DNA of 64,000 nucleotides from Bog-473 sp963788585 (GTDB lineage: Bacteria > Actinomycetota > Acidimicrobiia > Acidimicrobiales > RAAP-2): NCBI GenBank assembly GCA_963788585.1, contig CAWBHA010000003.1, forward strand, positions 1,984,001 to 2,048,000, read 5' to 3'. Position numbers and translations under genes: made by a program. Positions 17,888-25,827 of the stretch are shown in pieces (positions within the stretch are counted from its first letter, which is position 1; the number at the start of each line of letters is the position of its first letter). The notes below the pieces were generated by a model that worked only from the letters and a program-made list of their open reading frames with translations, searched no databases and was not told the DNA's origin.

Positions 17888-19203
17888 GCCCGAACCGGGA
17901 CGCCCGCCGTGCCGCCCACCGGGTGGCGGTGATCGGGGCGGGTTACGTCGGACTGCCCACCGCCGCCACGCTGGCCCATTTCGGCCACACGGTGGTTTTG
18001 GCCGAGCGTGAACCGTCGCGGCTGTCCGCGCTGCGGGCGGGCCGGATGCCCATCGTGGAGGTCGGGCTCGACGAGCTCGTGGCGAGCTCGGTGGCGTCGG
18101 GGCAACTCAGCTTCACGGACTCCGCCGTCGAGGCGGCGGCCGGGGCCGAATTCGTGTTCCTCTGCGTGCCGACGCCGCAGAGCGCCGACGGGTCGGCCGA
18201 CCTCTCCTTCGTGGAGTCGGCGGCGAAGGAGATCGGGTCCCATCTGCGGGCCGGCGCCATCGTCGTCAACAAGTCGACTGTCCCGGTGGGCTCGGCGACC
18301 ATGGTCGAACAGGTCATCGGCCGCCCCGACGTGAGTGTCGTCTCCAACCCCGAGTTCCTGCGGGAAGGCACCGCCGTGCGCGACAGCCTCACACCCGACC
18401 GCATCGTGGTCGGCGCGGACGATGCCGGCGCGGCGGCCCGGGTCGGCGAGCTGTTCGCCTCGACCTCGGCGCCACTGATCGTGACGGACGCCACGACGTC
18501 GGAGACCATCAAGTACGCGTCGAACGCCTTCTTGGCCACCAAGCTCAGCTTCGTCAACGCGCTGGCAGGGTTGTGCGAGGAGGTGGGGGCCGACGCGCGC
18601 GACGTGCTGCTCGGGCTGGGATACGACAAGCGCATCGGCTTCGAGTTCCTGCGGCCGGGGCCGGGATGGGGCGGATCGTGCCTGCCCAAGGACACGCGGG
18701 CCCTGCTGCACATCGCTGGTGAGGTGGGCTACGACTTCTCCCTGCTCGCGGGTGCCATCGCCTCCAACGACGAACAGCTGGCGCGGGTGGTCTCGAAGGT
18801 CGAGAACGCATGCGGCGGTGACGTCGACGGTGCGACGGTGGCGGTTTGGGGACTCACGTTCAAGGCCAACACCGACGACCGGCGCGATTCGCCCAGTTTG
18901 CAGATCACCCACCGGCTGGTGACGCTCGGCGCCACGGTAAAGGCCTTCGACCCCACGGTCGACCCACGGGCCGCCGTCCCCGACGACCTCCGCGGCCTCG
19001 ATCTGCGCACGGACCCCTACGACGCCGCCACTCGGGCGCGGGTGTTGGTGGTGTTGACCGAGTGGGACGAGTTCCGCTGGCTCGATTTCTCGCGTGTGCT
19101 CGCGCTGATGGACGAGCCCAACATCGTGGACGCGCGCAACCTGCTCGACCCGGCCGCGGTCCGCCGCCTGGGCTTCCGCTACACGGGCGTCGGCCGGCAG
19201 TGA
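17884..19203 (+). CDS. UDP-glucose 6-dehydrogenase
   Basis: 439 aa from GTG 17884 (4-nt overlap with rmlD). The N-terminal Rossmann motif GAGYVGLPTAA, then VPTPQSADGSADLSFVE, STVPVGSA, SNPEFLREGTA, the central helix KYASNAFLATKLSFVN, the catalytic GGSCLPKD (nucleophilic Cys) and the C-terminal WGLTFKANTDDRRDSPS are all typical of the UDP-glucose/GDP-mannose dehydrogenase family. With a UDP-glucuronate decarboxylase-like enzyme encoded next, UDP-glucose is the likeliest substrate, giving UDP-glucuronate in the cytoplasm for envelope glycans. Confidence 0.9.
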   Translation: MSPNRDARRAAHRVAVIGAGYVGLPTAATLAHFGHTVVLAEREPSRLSALRAGRMPIVEVGLDELVASSVASGQLSFTDSAVEAAAGAEFVFLCVPTPQSADGSADLSFVESAAKEIGSHLRAGAIVVNKSTVPVGSATMVEQVIGRPDVSVVSNPEFLREGTAVRDSLTPDRIVVGADDAGAAARVGELFASTSAPLIVTDATTSETIKYASNAFLATKLSFVNALAGLCEEVGADARDVLLGLGYDKRIGFEFLRPGPGWGGSCLPKDTRALLHIAGEVGYDFSLLAGAIASNDEQLARVVSKVENACGGDVDGATVAVWGLTFKANTDDRRDSPSLQITHRLVTLGATVKAFDPTVDPRAAVPDDLRGLDLRTDPYDAATRARVLVVLTEWDEFRWLDFSRVLALMDEPNIVDARNLLDPAAVRRLGFRYTGVGRQ

Positions 19204-20144
19204 GGCGGGTGGTCGTCGCCGGCGGAGCCGGCTTCCTGGGCTCGCACCTGTGCGAACGCCTGATCGAGCGGGGCGACGCGGTGGTCTGCCTGGACGACCT
19301 CTCGACGGGGACGCGGGAGAACGTGGCGCACCTGATCGGCCAGGAGCGCTTCCGCCTGGTCGTGGTCGACGTTAGTGAGAAGGTCGAGTTGGACGAGGCG
19401 GCGCCCGTCGACGCCGTGTGTCATTTGGCCTCTCCCGCGTCGCCTCCGGCCTACCTCGAGCGGCCCCTGGCCACGCTGGCCGTGGGGAGCGAGGGGACGC
19501 GTCGCCTGCTCGAGCTCGCGCACCACCACGGTGCCCGCTTCCTCATGGCGAGCACCAGCGAGGTCTACGGTGATCCCGAGGTCCATCCCCAGGTCGAGTC
19601 CTACCGCGGGAACGTCGACCCGACCGGACCGCGCAGCGTCTACGACGAGGCAAAGCGCTTCGCGGAGAGCCTGACCATGGCGATGCACCGCACCCGCGGC
19701 GTCGACGTGGGCATCGCCCGCATCTTCAACACCTACGGCCCGCGACTGTCCCCGGGCGACGGCCGCGTCGTCTCCAACTTCATTGTCCAGGCGCTGCGCG
19801 GTGAACCGCTCACCGTCTACGGCGACGGGAGCCAGACGCGGAGCTTCTGTTTCGTCGACGACCAGATCAGCGGCCTCCTGGCCCTGCTCGATTCCCGCCT
19901 GGTCGGCCCGGTCAACATCGGGAACCCCGACGAGCGCTCGATCATGGAGCTCGCCCGGTTCGTGCTCGAGGTCACGGGCTCCCGGGGGGAGATCAGCCAC
20001 CGGCCACTGCCGGAGGACGACCCGACCCGCCGCTGCCCGGACATCACCCTGGCCCGGACCGAACTGGGCTGGGAGCCGCGCGTCGACCTCCCGGAGGGGA
20101 TAGAACGAACGATCGCCTATTTCGCGGAAAGGGTGAGACGCTGA
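19200..20144 (+). CDS. UDP-glucuronate decarboxylase-like (UDP-xylose synthase) extended SDR
   Basis: 314 aa from GTG 19200, overlapping the dehydrogenase stop by 4 nt. VAGGAGFLGSHLCERL binds NAD. HLASPASPPAY, ASTSEVYGDPEVHPQ, GPRSVYDEAKRFAE (Tyr-x3-Lys), RIFNTYGPRL and YGDGSQTRSFCFVDD are hallmarks of the UXS subgroup. The reaction oxidises C4 of UDP-glucuronate, decarboxylates and reduces it to UDP-xylose. The neighbouring dehydrogenase supplies its substrate, so the two give a coherent UDP-Glc to UDP-GlcA to UDP-Xyl path for envelope glycan pentoses. Confidence 0.85.
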   Translation: MRRVVVAGGAGFLGSHLCERLIERGDAVVCLDDLSTGTRENVAHLIGQERFRLVVVDVSEKVELDEAAPVDAVCHLASPASPPAYLERPLATLAVGSEGTRRLLELAHHHGARFLMASTSEVYGDPEVHPQVESYRGNVDPTGPRSVYDEAKRFAESLTMAMHRTRGVDVGIARIFNTYGPRLSPGDGRVVSNFIVQALRGEPLTVYGDGSQTRSFCFVDDQISGLLALLDSRLVGPVNIGNPDERSIMELARFVLEVTGSRGEISHRPLPEDDPTRRCPDITLARTELGWEPRVDLPEGIERTIAYFAERVRR

Positions 20145-20893
20145 TGACGGAGCACGAGGTGTCCGAGACGGACGGGGAATCGATGGCCGAGGTGCGGACC
20201 TACACGAGCCTCTCCGTGATCACGCCCGTGTTCAACGAGCGTACGACGGTGGCCGAGATCGTCCGCCGCATGCGCGCCGTGGAGCTTCCGCTCACCGTGG
20301 AGATCATCGTCGTCGACGACGGCTCGACCGACGGGTCCGAGAAGGTGCTCGGCGCGTTGGAGGACTCCACCGTGCGTCTCATCCGGCACCCGGTGAACCA
20401 GGGCAAAGGTGCAGCGGTCCGCACGGGCCTGGCTGAGGCACGCGGGGACCTGGTCCTGATTCAGGACGCGGACCTCGAGTACGACCCCTTCGACTGGCCG
20501 CGGCTCTTGGACCCGATCTTGCGGGGCAAAGCGCGCGTGGTTTACGGCAGCCGCTTCACCGGGGAGCGCAAGAACATGCTCCCGGCGCACTGGGTCGGCA
20601 ACCGCCTCCTCTCGCTCATCACCAACTTGCTGTACAGCTCGACCCTTTCGGACATGGAGACCTGCTACAAGGTGTTCGACGCCCAGGTGCTCGAGGGTCT
20701 CACCATCGTCTCGGACCGCTTCGAGTTCGAGCCCGAGATCACCGCGAAGGTGCTCCGGCGAGGGTTCCGGATCTACGAGGTGCCGATCTCCTATGCCGGG
20801 CGGGAGCACGACGAGGGCAAGAAGATCACGTGGCGCGACGGGTTCGGCGCCATGAAGGCGCTCGTCAAGTTCCGTTTCACCCGGGAGTACTGA
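20144..20893 (+). CDS. GT2 glycosyltransferase, dolichyl-/polyprenyl-phosphate-mannose synthase-like
   Basis: 249 aa. SVITPVFNERTTVAEIV, IIVVDDGSTDGSEKVL, NQGKGAAVRTGLAEARGD, LIQDADLEYDP (DxD-like metal site) and CYKVF plus FEFEPEITAKVLRRG are the standard signature of DPM1-type GT2 enzymes. No membrane helix is present. It should transfer a sugar from a nucleotide donor to polyprenyl phosphate at the inner membrane face, making a lipid-linked donor for GT-C enzymes such as the membrane proteins elsewhere in this window. Its ATG shares one base with the preceding stop; GGAAAGG lies 9 nt upstream. Met14 is a possible later start. Confidence 0.85.
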   Translation: MTEHEVSETDGESMAEVRTYTSLSVITPVFNERTTVAEIVRRMRAVELPLTVEIIVVDDGSTDGSEKVLGALEDSTVRLIRHPVNQGKGAAVRTGLAEARGDLVLIQDADLEYDPFDWPRLLDPILRGKARVVYGSRFTGERKNMLPAHWVGNRLLSLITNLLYSSTLSDMETCYKVFDAQVLEGLTIVSDRFEFEPEITAKVLRRGFRIYEVPISYAGREHDEGKKITWRDGFGAMKALVKFRFTREY

Positions 20894-20900
20894 GCGGAGG

Positions 20901-21788
20901 GTGTCCTGCCGCGTCGCCGCCGTCGTCGTCGACCACGACGGGGGGCCGTTGCTCGAAGGCTGCGTCCGTTCCCTCCTCGGGGACGGCGCCGCCCCGGTGG
21001 TGGTGGTCGAGAACGGTGCTGCGGGCAGCGTCGCCGCCGCACTGGCGGATCTCCGGGCGGAGGTCCCGTCCGGCCCGTCCGAGCCCGTCCGCATCGTGCG
21101 GCCGGGGGGCAACGTCGGGTACGGCGCCGGCGTCAACCGGGGCCTGGCCGCACTGGCGGGGGACTCATCCCCGCCCGAGTGGGTCCTCGTCTGCAACGCC
21201 GACCTGGTCGTCCACGCCGGCACGCTGGCCGCGCTGCGCCGCGCCTTGGAGTCCGAGCACGCCTGGGCGCTGGTGGGTCCGCGCATCTTCACCGAGACGG
21301 GTGAGGTCTATCCGTCCGTGCGCAACTTCCCCTCCTTCACCGATGCCGCCGGCCATGCGCTGCTGGCGCAGTTCAACCCCGAGAACCCCTTCACGCTGCG
21401 TTACAACCCCGGGACCCCCGAAGGGGACGTGGTCACCGGGGTCGGGTGGGTGTCCGGCTCGTGCTTCCTGGCCCGGCGCAGCGCGCTGGAGGAGCTGGGT
21501 GGCTTCGACGAGACCTACTTCATGTACCTGGAGGACACGGACCTGTGCTGGCGCGCCCACCACGCCGGCTGGGGCGTGGGCTTCGCCGGCACGGGCGCCG
21601 TCACCCATGTCCAGGGCGCCAGCACCGCCCGTCATCCCTACCGCATGATGATGGCGCACCACCGTTCGGCTCTCCGCTTCACCGTCCGGACCACCACGGG
21701 CTGGCGCCGGGCGGCACTGCCCCTGGCGGTTCTGGTGCTCGGAGCGCGCATGGTGATCGCAACGGCCCGGCTCGCGCTCGGACGCTGA
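20901..21788 (+). CDS. GT2 glycosyltransferase, rhamnosyltransferase (WbbL-like)
   Basis: 295 aa from GTG 20901. VAAVVVDHDGGPLLEGCVRSL starts a GT2 domain; GGNVGYGAGVNRGLAA, VLVCNADLVVH (DxD-like), GWVSGSCFLARRSALEELGGFDETYFMYLEDTDLCWRA is the diagnostic WbbL/RfbF-type segment. A hydrophobic segment ends the protein. WbbL of mycobacteria adds L-rhamnose to the decaprenyl-PP-GlcNAc linker of arabinogalactan. Linkage to RmlB/RmlD-like genes supports rhamnose transfer; the acceptor is inference. Confidence 0.85.
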   Translation: MSCRVAAVVVDHDGGPLLEGCVRSLLGDGAAPVVVVENGAAGSVAAALADLRAEVPSGPSEPVRIVRPGGNVGYGAGVNRGLAALAGDSSPPEWVLVCNADLVVHAGTLAALRRALESEHAWALVGPRIFTETGEVYPSVRNFPSFTDAAGHALLAQFNPENPFTLRYNPGTPEGDVVTGVGWVSGSCFLARRSALEELGGFDETYFMYLEDTDLCWRAHHAGWGVGFAGTGAVTHVQGASTARHPYRMMMAHHRSALRFTVRTTTGWRRAALPLAVLVLGARMVIATARLALGR

Positions 21789-21791
21789 CCC

Positions 21792-22841
21792 GTGCCTCGC
21801 CGCGGGCTCCTCGTCGCCGCCATAGCGGCTATTGCGGCCACCGTGCTGGCGCTCGGGCTGGCCGCCGCGCTCAGCGGCCCTCGCCCGCCCCAGGTGCACG
21901 TCGAGCCCACCGTGAACTTCGCATTGCCTCCCGCCCGCGCCGGGTGCCGGGGCGCGCAGCAGGTTTCCGGCACCGAGCAGATGCCGCTGACCGTGAGCAC
22001 CGTCGCCGGGCAGACGGCGGAGTCCGTCAACGTGTGCATCGGGGGCAGGGGACCGTTTCCCTTCGTCCTCGACAGCGGCGCGGGACAGTCGACCATCGAC
22101 GCCGGCCTTGCTCACCGGCTGCACCTCGGGATGGCGGGTGGGGCGACGATGTTCGCCGGCGTCGGGTGCACCGGCACGGCGCAGCCGGTCTCCGTGGGGT
22201 CGTGGTCGGTCGAGGGCCTGGCGCTGGCGCCGCAGCAGCTCACCGCGGCGACGCTCCCGCAGATCGGCGGCAAGGGGGAGCCCGACGGCCTGCTCGGCTC
22301 CGATGTCCTGGCCCGCTTCGGGGCCGTCCGCATCGACTTCGCGGCGGGGACCCTGGCGCTCGGGGGGACAGAGGGCCCCGCGTTGCAAGGAACGACGCCC
22401 TACACGGGCCCGACCGGACCCGCCCCTGTGTCGCTGACGCACCTCCAGGGGACGAGCGTGCCGCTGACCGTCACCCCCCTGCCCGGCGACGTCTCGCTGA
22501 ACGTCATGGTCCGGTTGGAGCGCGGGCCGCGGCGGAGCTTCGTCGTCGACACCGGCTCGTCGCAGAGCGTCGTCTCCAGCGCGGTGGCCCGTCAGCAGTC
22601 GCTCGCCGGCACCGACCTGGCCCAGCGCCAGGCCACCGTGTGCTCGATCATCACCGTGCCGCTGGTGCACAGCGGGCCGTGGTCCGTCCCCGGTGTGGCG
22701 CTGCATCCCCAGCTGATCGGCTCGACCGACTTCGGCGCGGTCAGCCTGGGCGGCACCCAGGGCCTGCTGGGGTCGGACCAGCTCCGGCGCTACGGCTGGG
22801 TGGTGCTCGACTACACCGGCGGGCAGCTGGTGCTCGGCTGA
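21792..22841 (+). CDS. Exported protein with two tandem retropepsin-like aspartyl protease domains
   Basis: 349 aa from GTG 21792. An N-terminal hydrophobic helix (about residues 7-27) acts as signal or anchor. Then two copies of the same fold follow: copy 1 has FVLDSGAGQS (Asp94) and GLLGSDVLARFGAVRIDF; copy 2 has FVVDTGSSQS (Asp253) and GLLGSDQLRRYGWVVLDY. The D-T/S-G triads and the later hydrophobic-Gly-x-D/L segment are the retropepsin/PerP hallmarks. Having both Asp lobes in one chain imitates pepsin. It would act outside the membrane. It is the last gene of the sugar operon, 3 nt after the rhamnosyltransferase; the target is unknown. Confidence 0.75.
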   Translation: MPRRGLLVAAIAAIAATVLALGLAAALSGPRPPQVHVEPTVNFALPPARAGCRGAQQVSGTEQMPLTVSTVAGQTAESVNVCIGGRGPFPFVLDSGAGQSTIDAGLAHRLHLGMAGGATMFAGVGCTGTAQPVSVGSWSVEGLALAPQQLTAATLPQIGGKGEPDGLLGSDVLARFGAVRIDFAAGTLALGGTEGPALQGTTPYTGPTGPAPVSLTHLQGTSVPLTVTPLPGDVSLNVMVRLERGPRRSFVVDTGSSQSVVSSAVARQQSLAGTDLAQRQATVCSIITVPLVHSGPWSVPGVALHPQLIGSTDFGAVSLGGTQGLLGSDQLRRYGWVVLDYTGGQLVLG

Positions 22842-22863
22842 GGGAGAGCCGCGGCCTGGGCGC

Positions 22864-23316
22864 TCAGGCCCACAGGTCGCCCAGCGCGTCGAGGAGCTCC
22901 TCGGTGCCCTTTTGACGAACGGCGGGCGTGTCGGCCCCGTCGAGGAACACGCCCTGCTCGGTGAAGGTGAGCGACGTGCCCGACGCGACGGCGACGAATT
23001 CGACGGTGGTCACCGAGACCGAGATCAGCGCGTCGTCGGCCGTCATGGTGTAGTCGTAGACGATCCGCTCCGCCGGCACGATGTCCTGGTAGGTGGCCAC
23101 GAAGGTGAACACGGGCCCACCCGGTGGGCCACCGCTGTTCGTCTCGGTCCCGCCGACCGTGAAGTCGAGCCGGTAGGAAGGGTCGGGGCTGTCCGCCGCC
23201 CCGAACCAGCGGGCTTTCTCCTCCCGGCTGGACCAGGCCGCGAACACCCGCTCGGGTGCAACCGGATAGGTCCGGGTGATGGTGAACGTGCCGTGTTCCG
23301 CACTGCGCGAAGTCAT
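22864..23316 (-). CDS. SRPBCC (AHSA1-like) ligand-binding protein
   Basis: 150 aa. FTITRTYPVAPERVFAAWSSREEKARWFGA, followed by YRLDFTVGG, TFVATYQDIVPAERIVYDY and a C-terminal TFTEQGVF plus GTEELLDALG, is the standard AHSA1/SRPBCC arrangement, a helix-grip fold binding hydrophobic ligands. It begins 2 nt beyond the stop of the ArsR-type gene, with AGGAG just upstream. ArsR plus SRPBCC pairs are common in actinobacteria; the ligand is unknown. Confidence 0.85.
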   Translation of the reverse strand: MTSRSAEHGTFTITRTYPVAPERVFAAWSSREEKARWFGAADSPDPSYRLDFTVGGTETNSGGPPGGPVFTFVATYQDIVPAERIVYDYTMTADDALISVSVTTVEFVAVASGTSLTFTEQGVFLDGADTPAVRQKGTEELLDALGDLWA

Positions 23317-23317
23317 G

Positions 23318-23686
23318 TCATTGCTCCTCTCGATGTGGTGGGTGGGGTCGGTGCTGTTCGGCGGCGAGGTCCGCCTGCAGGACCTCGCCCAGCCGGTCGA
23401 GCCGGCGCTCCCACAGGGCGCGCTGGCCCACGAACCAGTCCTCGGCCAGGCGCAGCCCGACCGGCTCGAGCCGGCAGGTCCGGGTGCGCCCGACCTTCTC
23501 GGAGCGGACGACGCCGCAGGACTCGAGCACCGACAGGTGCTGCACGACGGCCGACAGCGTCATGTCCAGCGGCCGCGCCAGCTCGCTCACGGTGGCCGTG
23601 CCACCGGCCAGGCGCTCCACGATGTCGCGCCGGGTCGGATCGCCGAGGGCCCGGAACACGTCGTCGACCGGCTGATACTTGAGCAT
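23318..23686 (-). CDS. ArsR-family winged-helix transcriptional regulator
   Basis: About 122 aa from ATG 23686. DDVFRALGDPTRRDIVERLAGG is the typical ArsR opening; TVSELARPLDMTLSAVVQHLSVLESCGVVRSEKVGRTRTCRLEP is the winged helix with the recognition helix in the middle. No metal-binding Cys motif (ELCVCDL) is present, so it is probably a metal-independent member of the SRPBCC-linked group. The open frame extends to 23722, but ATG 23686 matches the family length. It is first in a two-gene operon with the SRPBCC gene and likely represses it through the inverted repeat over its own start. Confidence 0.85.
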   Translation of the reverse strand: MLKYQPVDDVFRALGDPTRRDIVERLAGGTATVSELARPLDMTLSAVVQHLSVLESCGVVRSEKVGRTRTCRLEPVGLRLAEDWFVGQRALWERRLDRLGEVLQADLAAEQHRPHPPHREEQ

Positions 23687-23698
23687 CCACTTAAGTAT
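23675..23698. promoter_or_regulatory. Inverted repeat over the ArsR start codon, candidate operator
   Basis: ATACTTGA (23675-23682) and TTAAGTAT (23691-23698) are 8-bp arms with one mismatch and an 8-bp spacer. The site is AT-rich in a GC-rich setting and includes the ATG of the ArsR gene. Autoregulation by binding here is inferred. Confidence 0.5.
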
Positions 23699-23746
23699 TG
23701 CCAACCGGCGGGCCTCGGTCAAGAGACGCCAGGCCTGCGGCGACGG

Positions 23747-24565
23747 CTACTCGGGGCCCGACAGCCCGAGCATGTCGGTGACGCCGTGGTCCCGACCCGC
23801 CGTGTACCCGCCGTCGACCGGGAAGGCGTGGCCGGTGACGAAGGATGCGTCGTCGGAGAGGAGGAAGGCCGCTGCCGCAGCGATCTCCTCGGGCTCGCCC
23901 ATCCGGCGGCCGAGCTTGTGCTCGTGCACGATGTCGGCCAGAGCCTCCTCCATGCCGGGGCCGAAGACGGAGGCGGTCATCGGCGTCTTGATGAAGCCGG
24001 GGCAGACGGCGTTGACCCGGATGCCGCGGCCGGCGTAGTCGATGGCCATGTTCTTGGTCAGGATGACGACCCCACCCTTGGACGCGCTGTAGGCGCTCCC
24101 GCCCGCCGTGCCCTCCAGCCCCTCGATGCTGGCCACCGTCACCACCGAACCGCGCTGCCCGTCGGGCCGCGCCGCCTGGGCCAGCATCTGGGCGATGACG
24201 TGCTTGGCCGTGAGGTAGGTGCCCGTCAGGTTCACGGCGATGACGCGCGCCCATTCGTCGGCGGGCAGCGTGTGGACCGGCCCGCCTCCGGCGACACCGG
24301 CCGCGTTGACCAGGCCCTCCACCGTGCCGCCGAACGCGACGGCAGCGCGCACGAGCTCGGCCACGCCGGCCTCGTCGGTGACGTCGGTGTGGGTGAAGGC
24401 CCAACGCCCGGCCTCGTCCCGTCCCTCCGCGACTTCGTCCGGCGGGGCGACGAGGTCGGCTCCCATGACGAGCGCGCCCTCGTCGAGCAGGCGGGCGGCC
24501 GTGGCCCGACCGATCCCCGACGCGGCCCCCGTGACGATGTAGGTCCGACCGCCCAATCCACGCAT
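23747..24565 (-). CDS. Short-chain dehydrogenase/reductase (SDR)
   Basis: 272 aa. TYIVTGAASGIGRATAARLLDEGA binds the nucleotide; NAAGVAGGG, YSASKGGVVILTKNMAIDYAGRGIRVNAVCPGFIKTPMT and the C-terminal FLLSDDASFVTGHAFPVDGGY complete a classical SDR. Catalytic Ser (ASIEG), Tyr and Lys are present. The ADL after strand 2 favours NAD(H). ATG 24565 is chosen because GGGAGGG lies a few bases upstream. Substrate unknown. It is divergent from the luciferase-like gene. Confidence 0.87.
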   Translation of the reverse strand: MRGLGGRTYIVTGAASGIGRATAARLLDEGALVMGADLVAPPDEVAEGRDEAGRWAFTHTDVTDEAGVAELVRAAVAFGGTVEGLVNAAGVAGGGPVHTLPADEWARVIAVNLTGTYLTAKHVIAQMLAQAARPDGQRGSVVTVASIEGLEGTAGGSAYSASKGGVVILTKNMAIDYAGRGIRVNAVCPGFIKTPMTASVFGPGMEEALADIVHEHKLGRRMGEPEEIAAAAAFLLSDDASFVTGHAFPVDGGYTAGRDHGVTDMLGLSGPE

Positions 24566-24676
24566 GGCGCCCTCCCGGCTTGGTTGCGCCCGGCCGACCC
24601 GGGCTGATAGGAGCAGGTGCACTGTTCTAGCCCGGGCCGTCCCCGGGGCCACCGTCCCCCGGGGGGAGCCCACGCC

Positions 24677-25783
24677 ATGAAGTTCGCGCTGTTCTACGAG
24701 ATCCCCGTCCCGCGTCCCTGGGGGGAGGACAGCGAGCTCGTCGCCTACCGCAACACGCTGGAGCAGGCGGTCGCCGGGGACCGCCACGGCTGGCACGCCT
24801 TCTGGACGGTCGAGCACCACTTCCTGCAGGAGTACTCGCACTGTTCGAACCCCGAGGTCCTCTACGGGGCGATCGCGTCGCGCACCGAGCGGATCCGGCT
24901 GGGCTACGGCGTCCGCCTGATGCCCAAGCCGTACAACCACCCCGTGCGGACCGCCGAGTCGGTGGCCGTGCTCGACCTGCTCTCGGGCGGCCGGGTGGAC
25001 CTCGGCACCGGACGCTCGGCCACTCGGGCCGAGCTCGAGGGCTTCGGCATCGACCCCGCGGAGAGCCGCCGCATGTGGCAGGAGGCCATCGAACACGTCG
25101 TCGGGTGCTGGACCAACGAGGAGTACGAGTTCGCGGGGGAGTACTGGCAGATGCCACGCCGGCGCGTCCAGCCCAAGCCGTGGCAGAAGCCGCACCCGCC
25201 GCTGTGGGGCGCCACCACCAGCGACGAGGGTCACGCGCAGGTCGGCGACCTCGGGCTCGGGCTGTGTTCGTTCGCGGTGGGGCTGCCGCCGTCGGAGGTG
25301 AAGCGCAAGATCGACGTCTACCGTGCCGCCATCGAGCAGTGCCGTGCCCCCATCGGTGCCTTCGTGCACAACGCGGCCGCCACCTTCACCATGGCCATCT
25401 GCGGGCCGGACCGCGACAGGGCGATCGCGGAGGCGCGTGAGTCGTTCGAGTGGTACCCCAAGACCGGCGCGCGCCAGATCGCCACGCTCACCGACTGGAT
25501 GGCCGAGCGCCAGGAGGATCTCGGCACGTACGCCTACGCGGCCGACATGAAGAAGACCGACGACGAGGGCATGCTCGACCTGCTCAGCCTGGAGTACCTC
25601 ATCGATGCGAACGCCTGCGTGCTGGGCACCCCCGAGGAGTGCGTGGAGGCCTGCCGCCGCTACGAGGAAGCCGGCGTCGACCTCCTGCTCTGCCTGGTCA
25701 ACCCCTACAAGATCCCCCACGAGTCGGTCATGCAGACGATCGAGCTCATGGGGACCAAGGTGATCCCGCACTTCGCGGACTGA
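24677..25783 (+). CDS. Luciferase-like (LLM class) flavin-dependent oxidoreductase
   Basis: 368 aa. MKFALFYEIPVPRPW begins a bacterial luciferase-type TIM barrel; FWTVEHHFLQEYSHCSNPEVL, RIRLGYGVRLMP, NHPVRTAESVAVLDLLSGGRVDLGTGRS and PPLWGATTSDEGHAQVGDLGLG are the conserved blocks. The C-terminal half has an LGTPEECVEACRRYEEAGVD segment. Such enzymes use FMNH2 or F420H2 in oxygenation or reduction reactions. It is followed by the lower-GC membrane gene on the same strand. Substrate unknown. Confidence 0.88.
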   Translation: MKFALFYEIPVPRPWGEDSELVAYRNTLEQAVAGDRHGWHAFWTVEHHFLQEYSHCSNPEVLYGAIASRTERIRLGYGVRLMPKPYNHPVRTAESVAVLDLLSGGRVDLGTGRSATRAELEGFGIDPAESRRMWQEAIEHVVGCWTNEEYEFAGEYWQMPRRRVQPKPWQKPHPPLWGATTSDEGHAQVGDLGLGLCSFAVGLPPSEVKRKIDVYRAAIEQCRAPIGAFVHNAAATFTMAICGPDRDRAIAEARESFEWYPKTGARQIATLTDWMAERQEDLGTYAYAADMKKTDDEGMLDLLSLEYLIDANACVLGTPEECVEACRRYEEAGVDLLLCLVNPYKIPHESVMQTIELMGTKVIPHFAD

Positions 25784-25827
25784 GGCGGGGACGGCGACCT
25801 CCCCGTGTTTCAAGCAGGATCTGCGAA

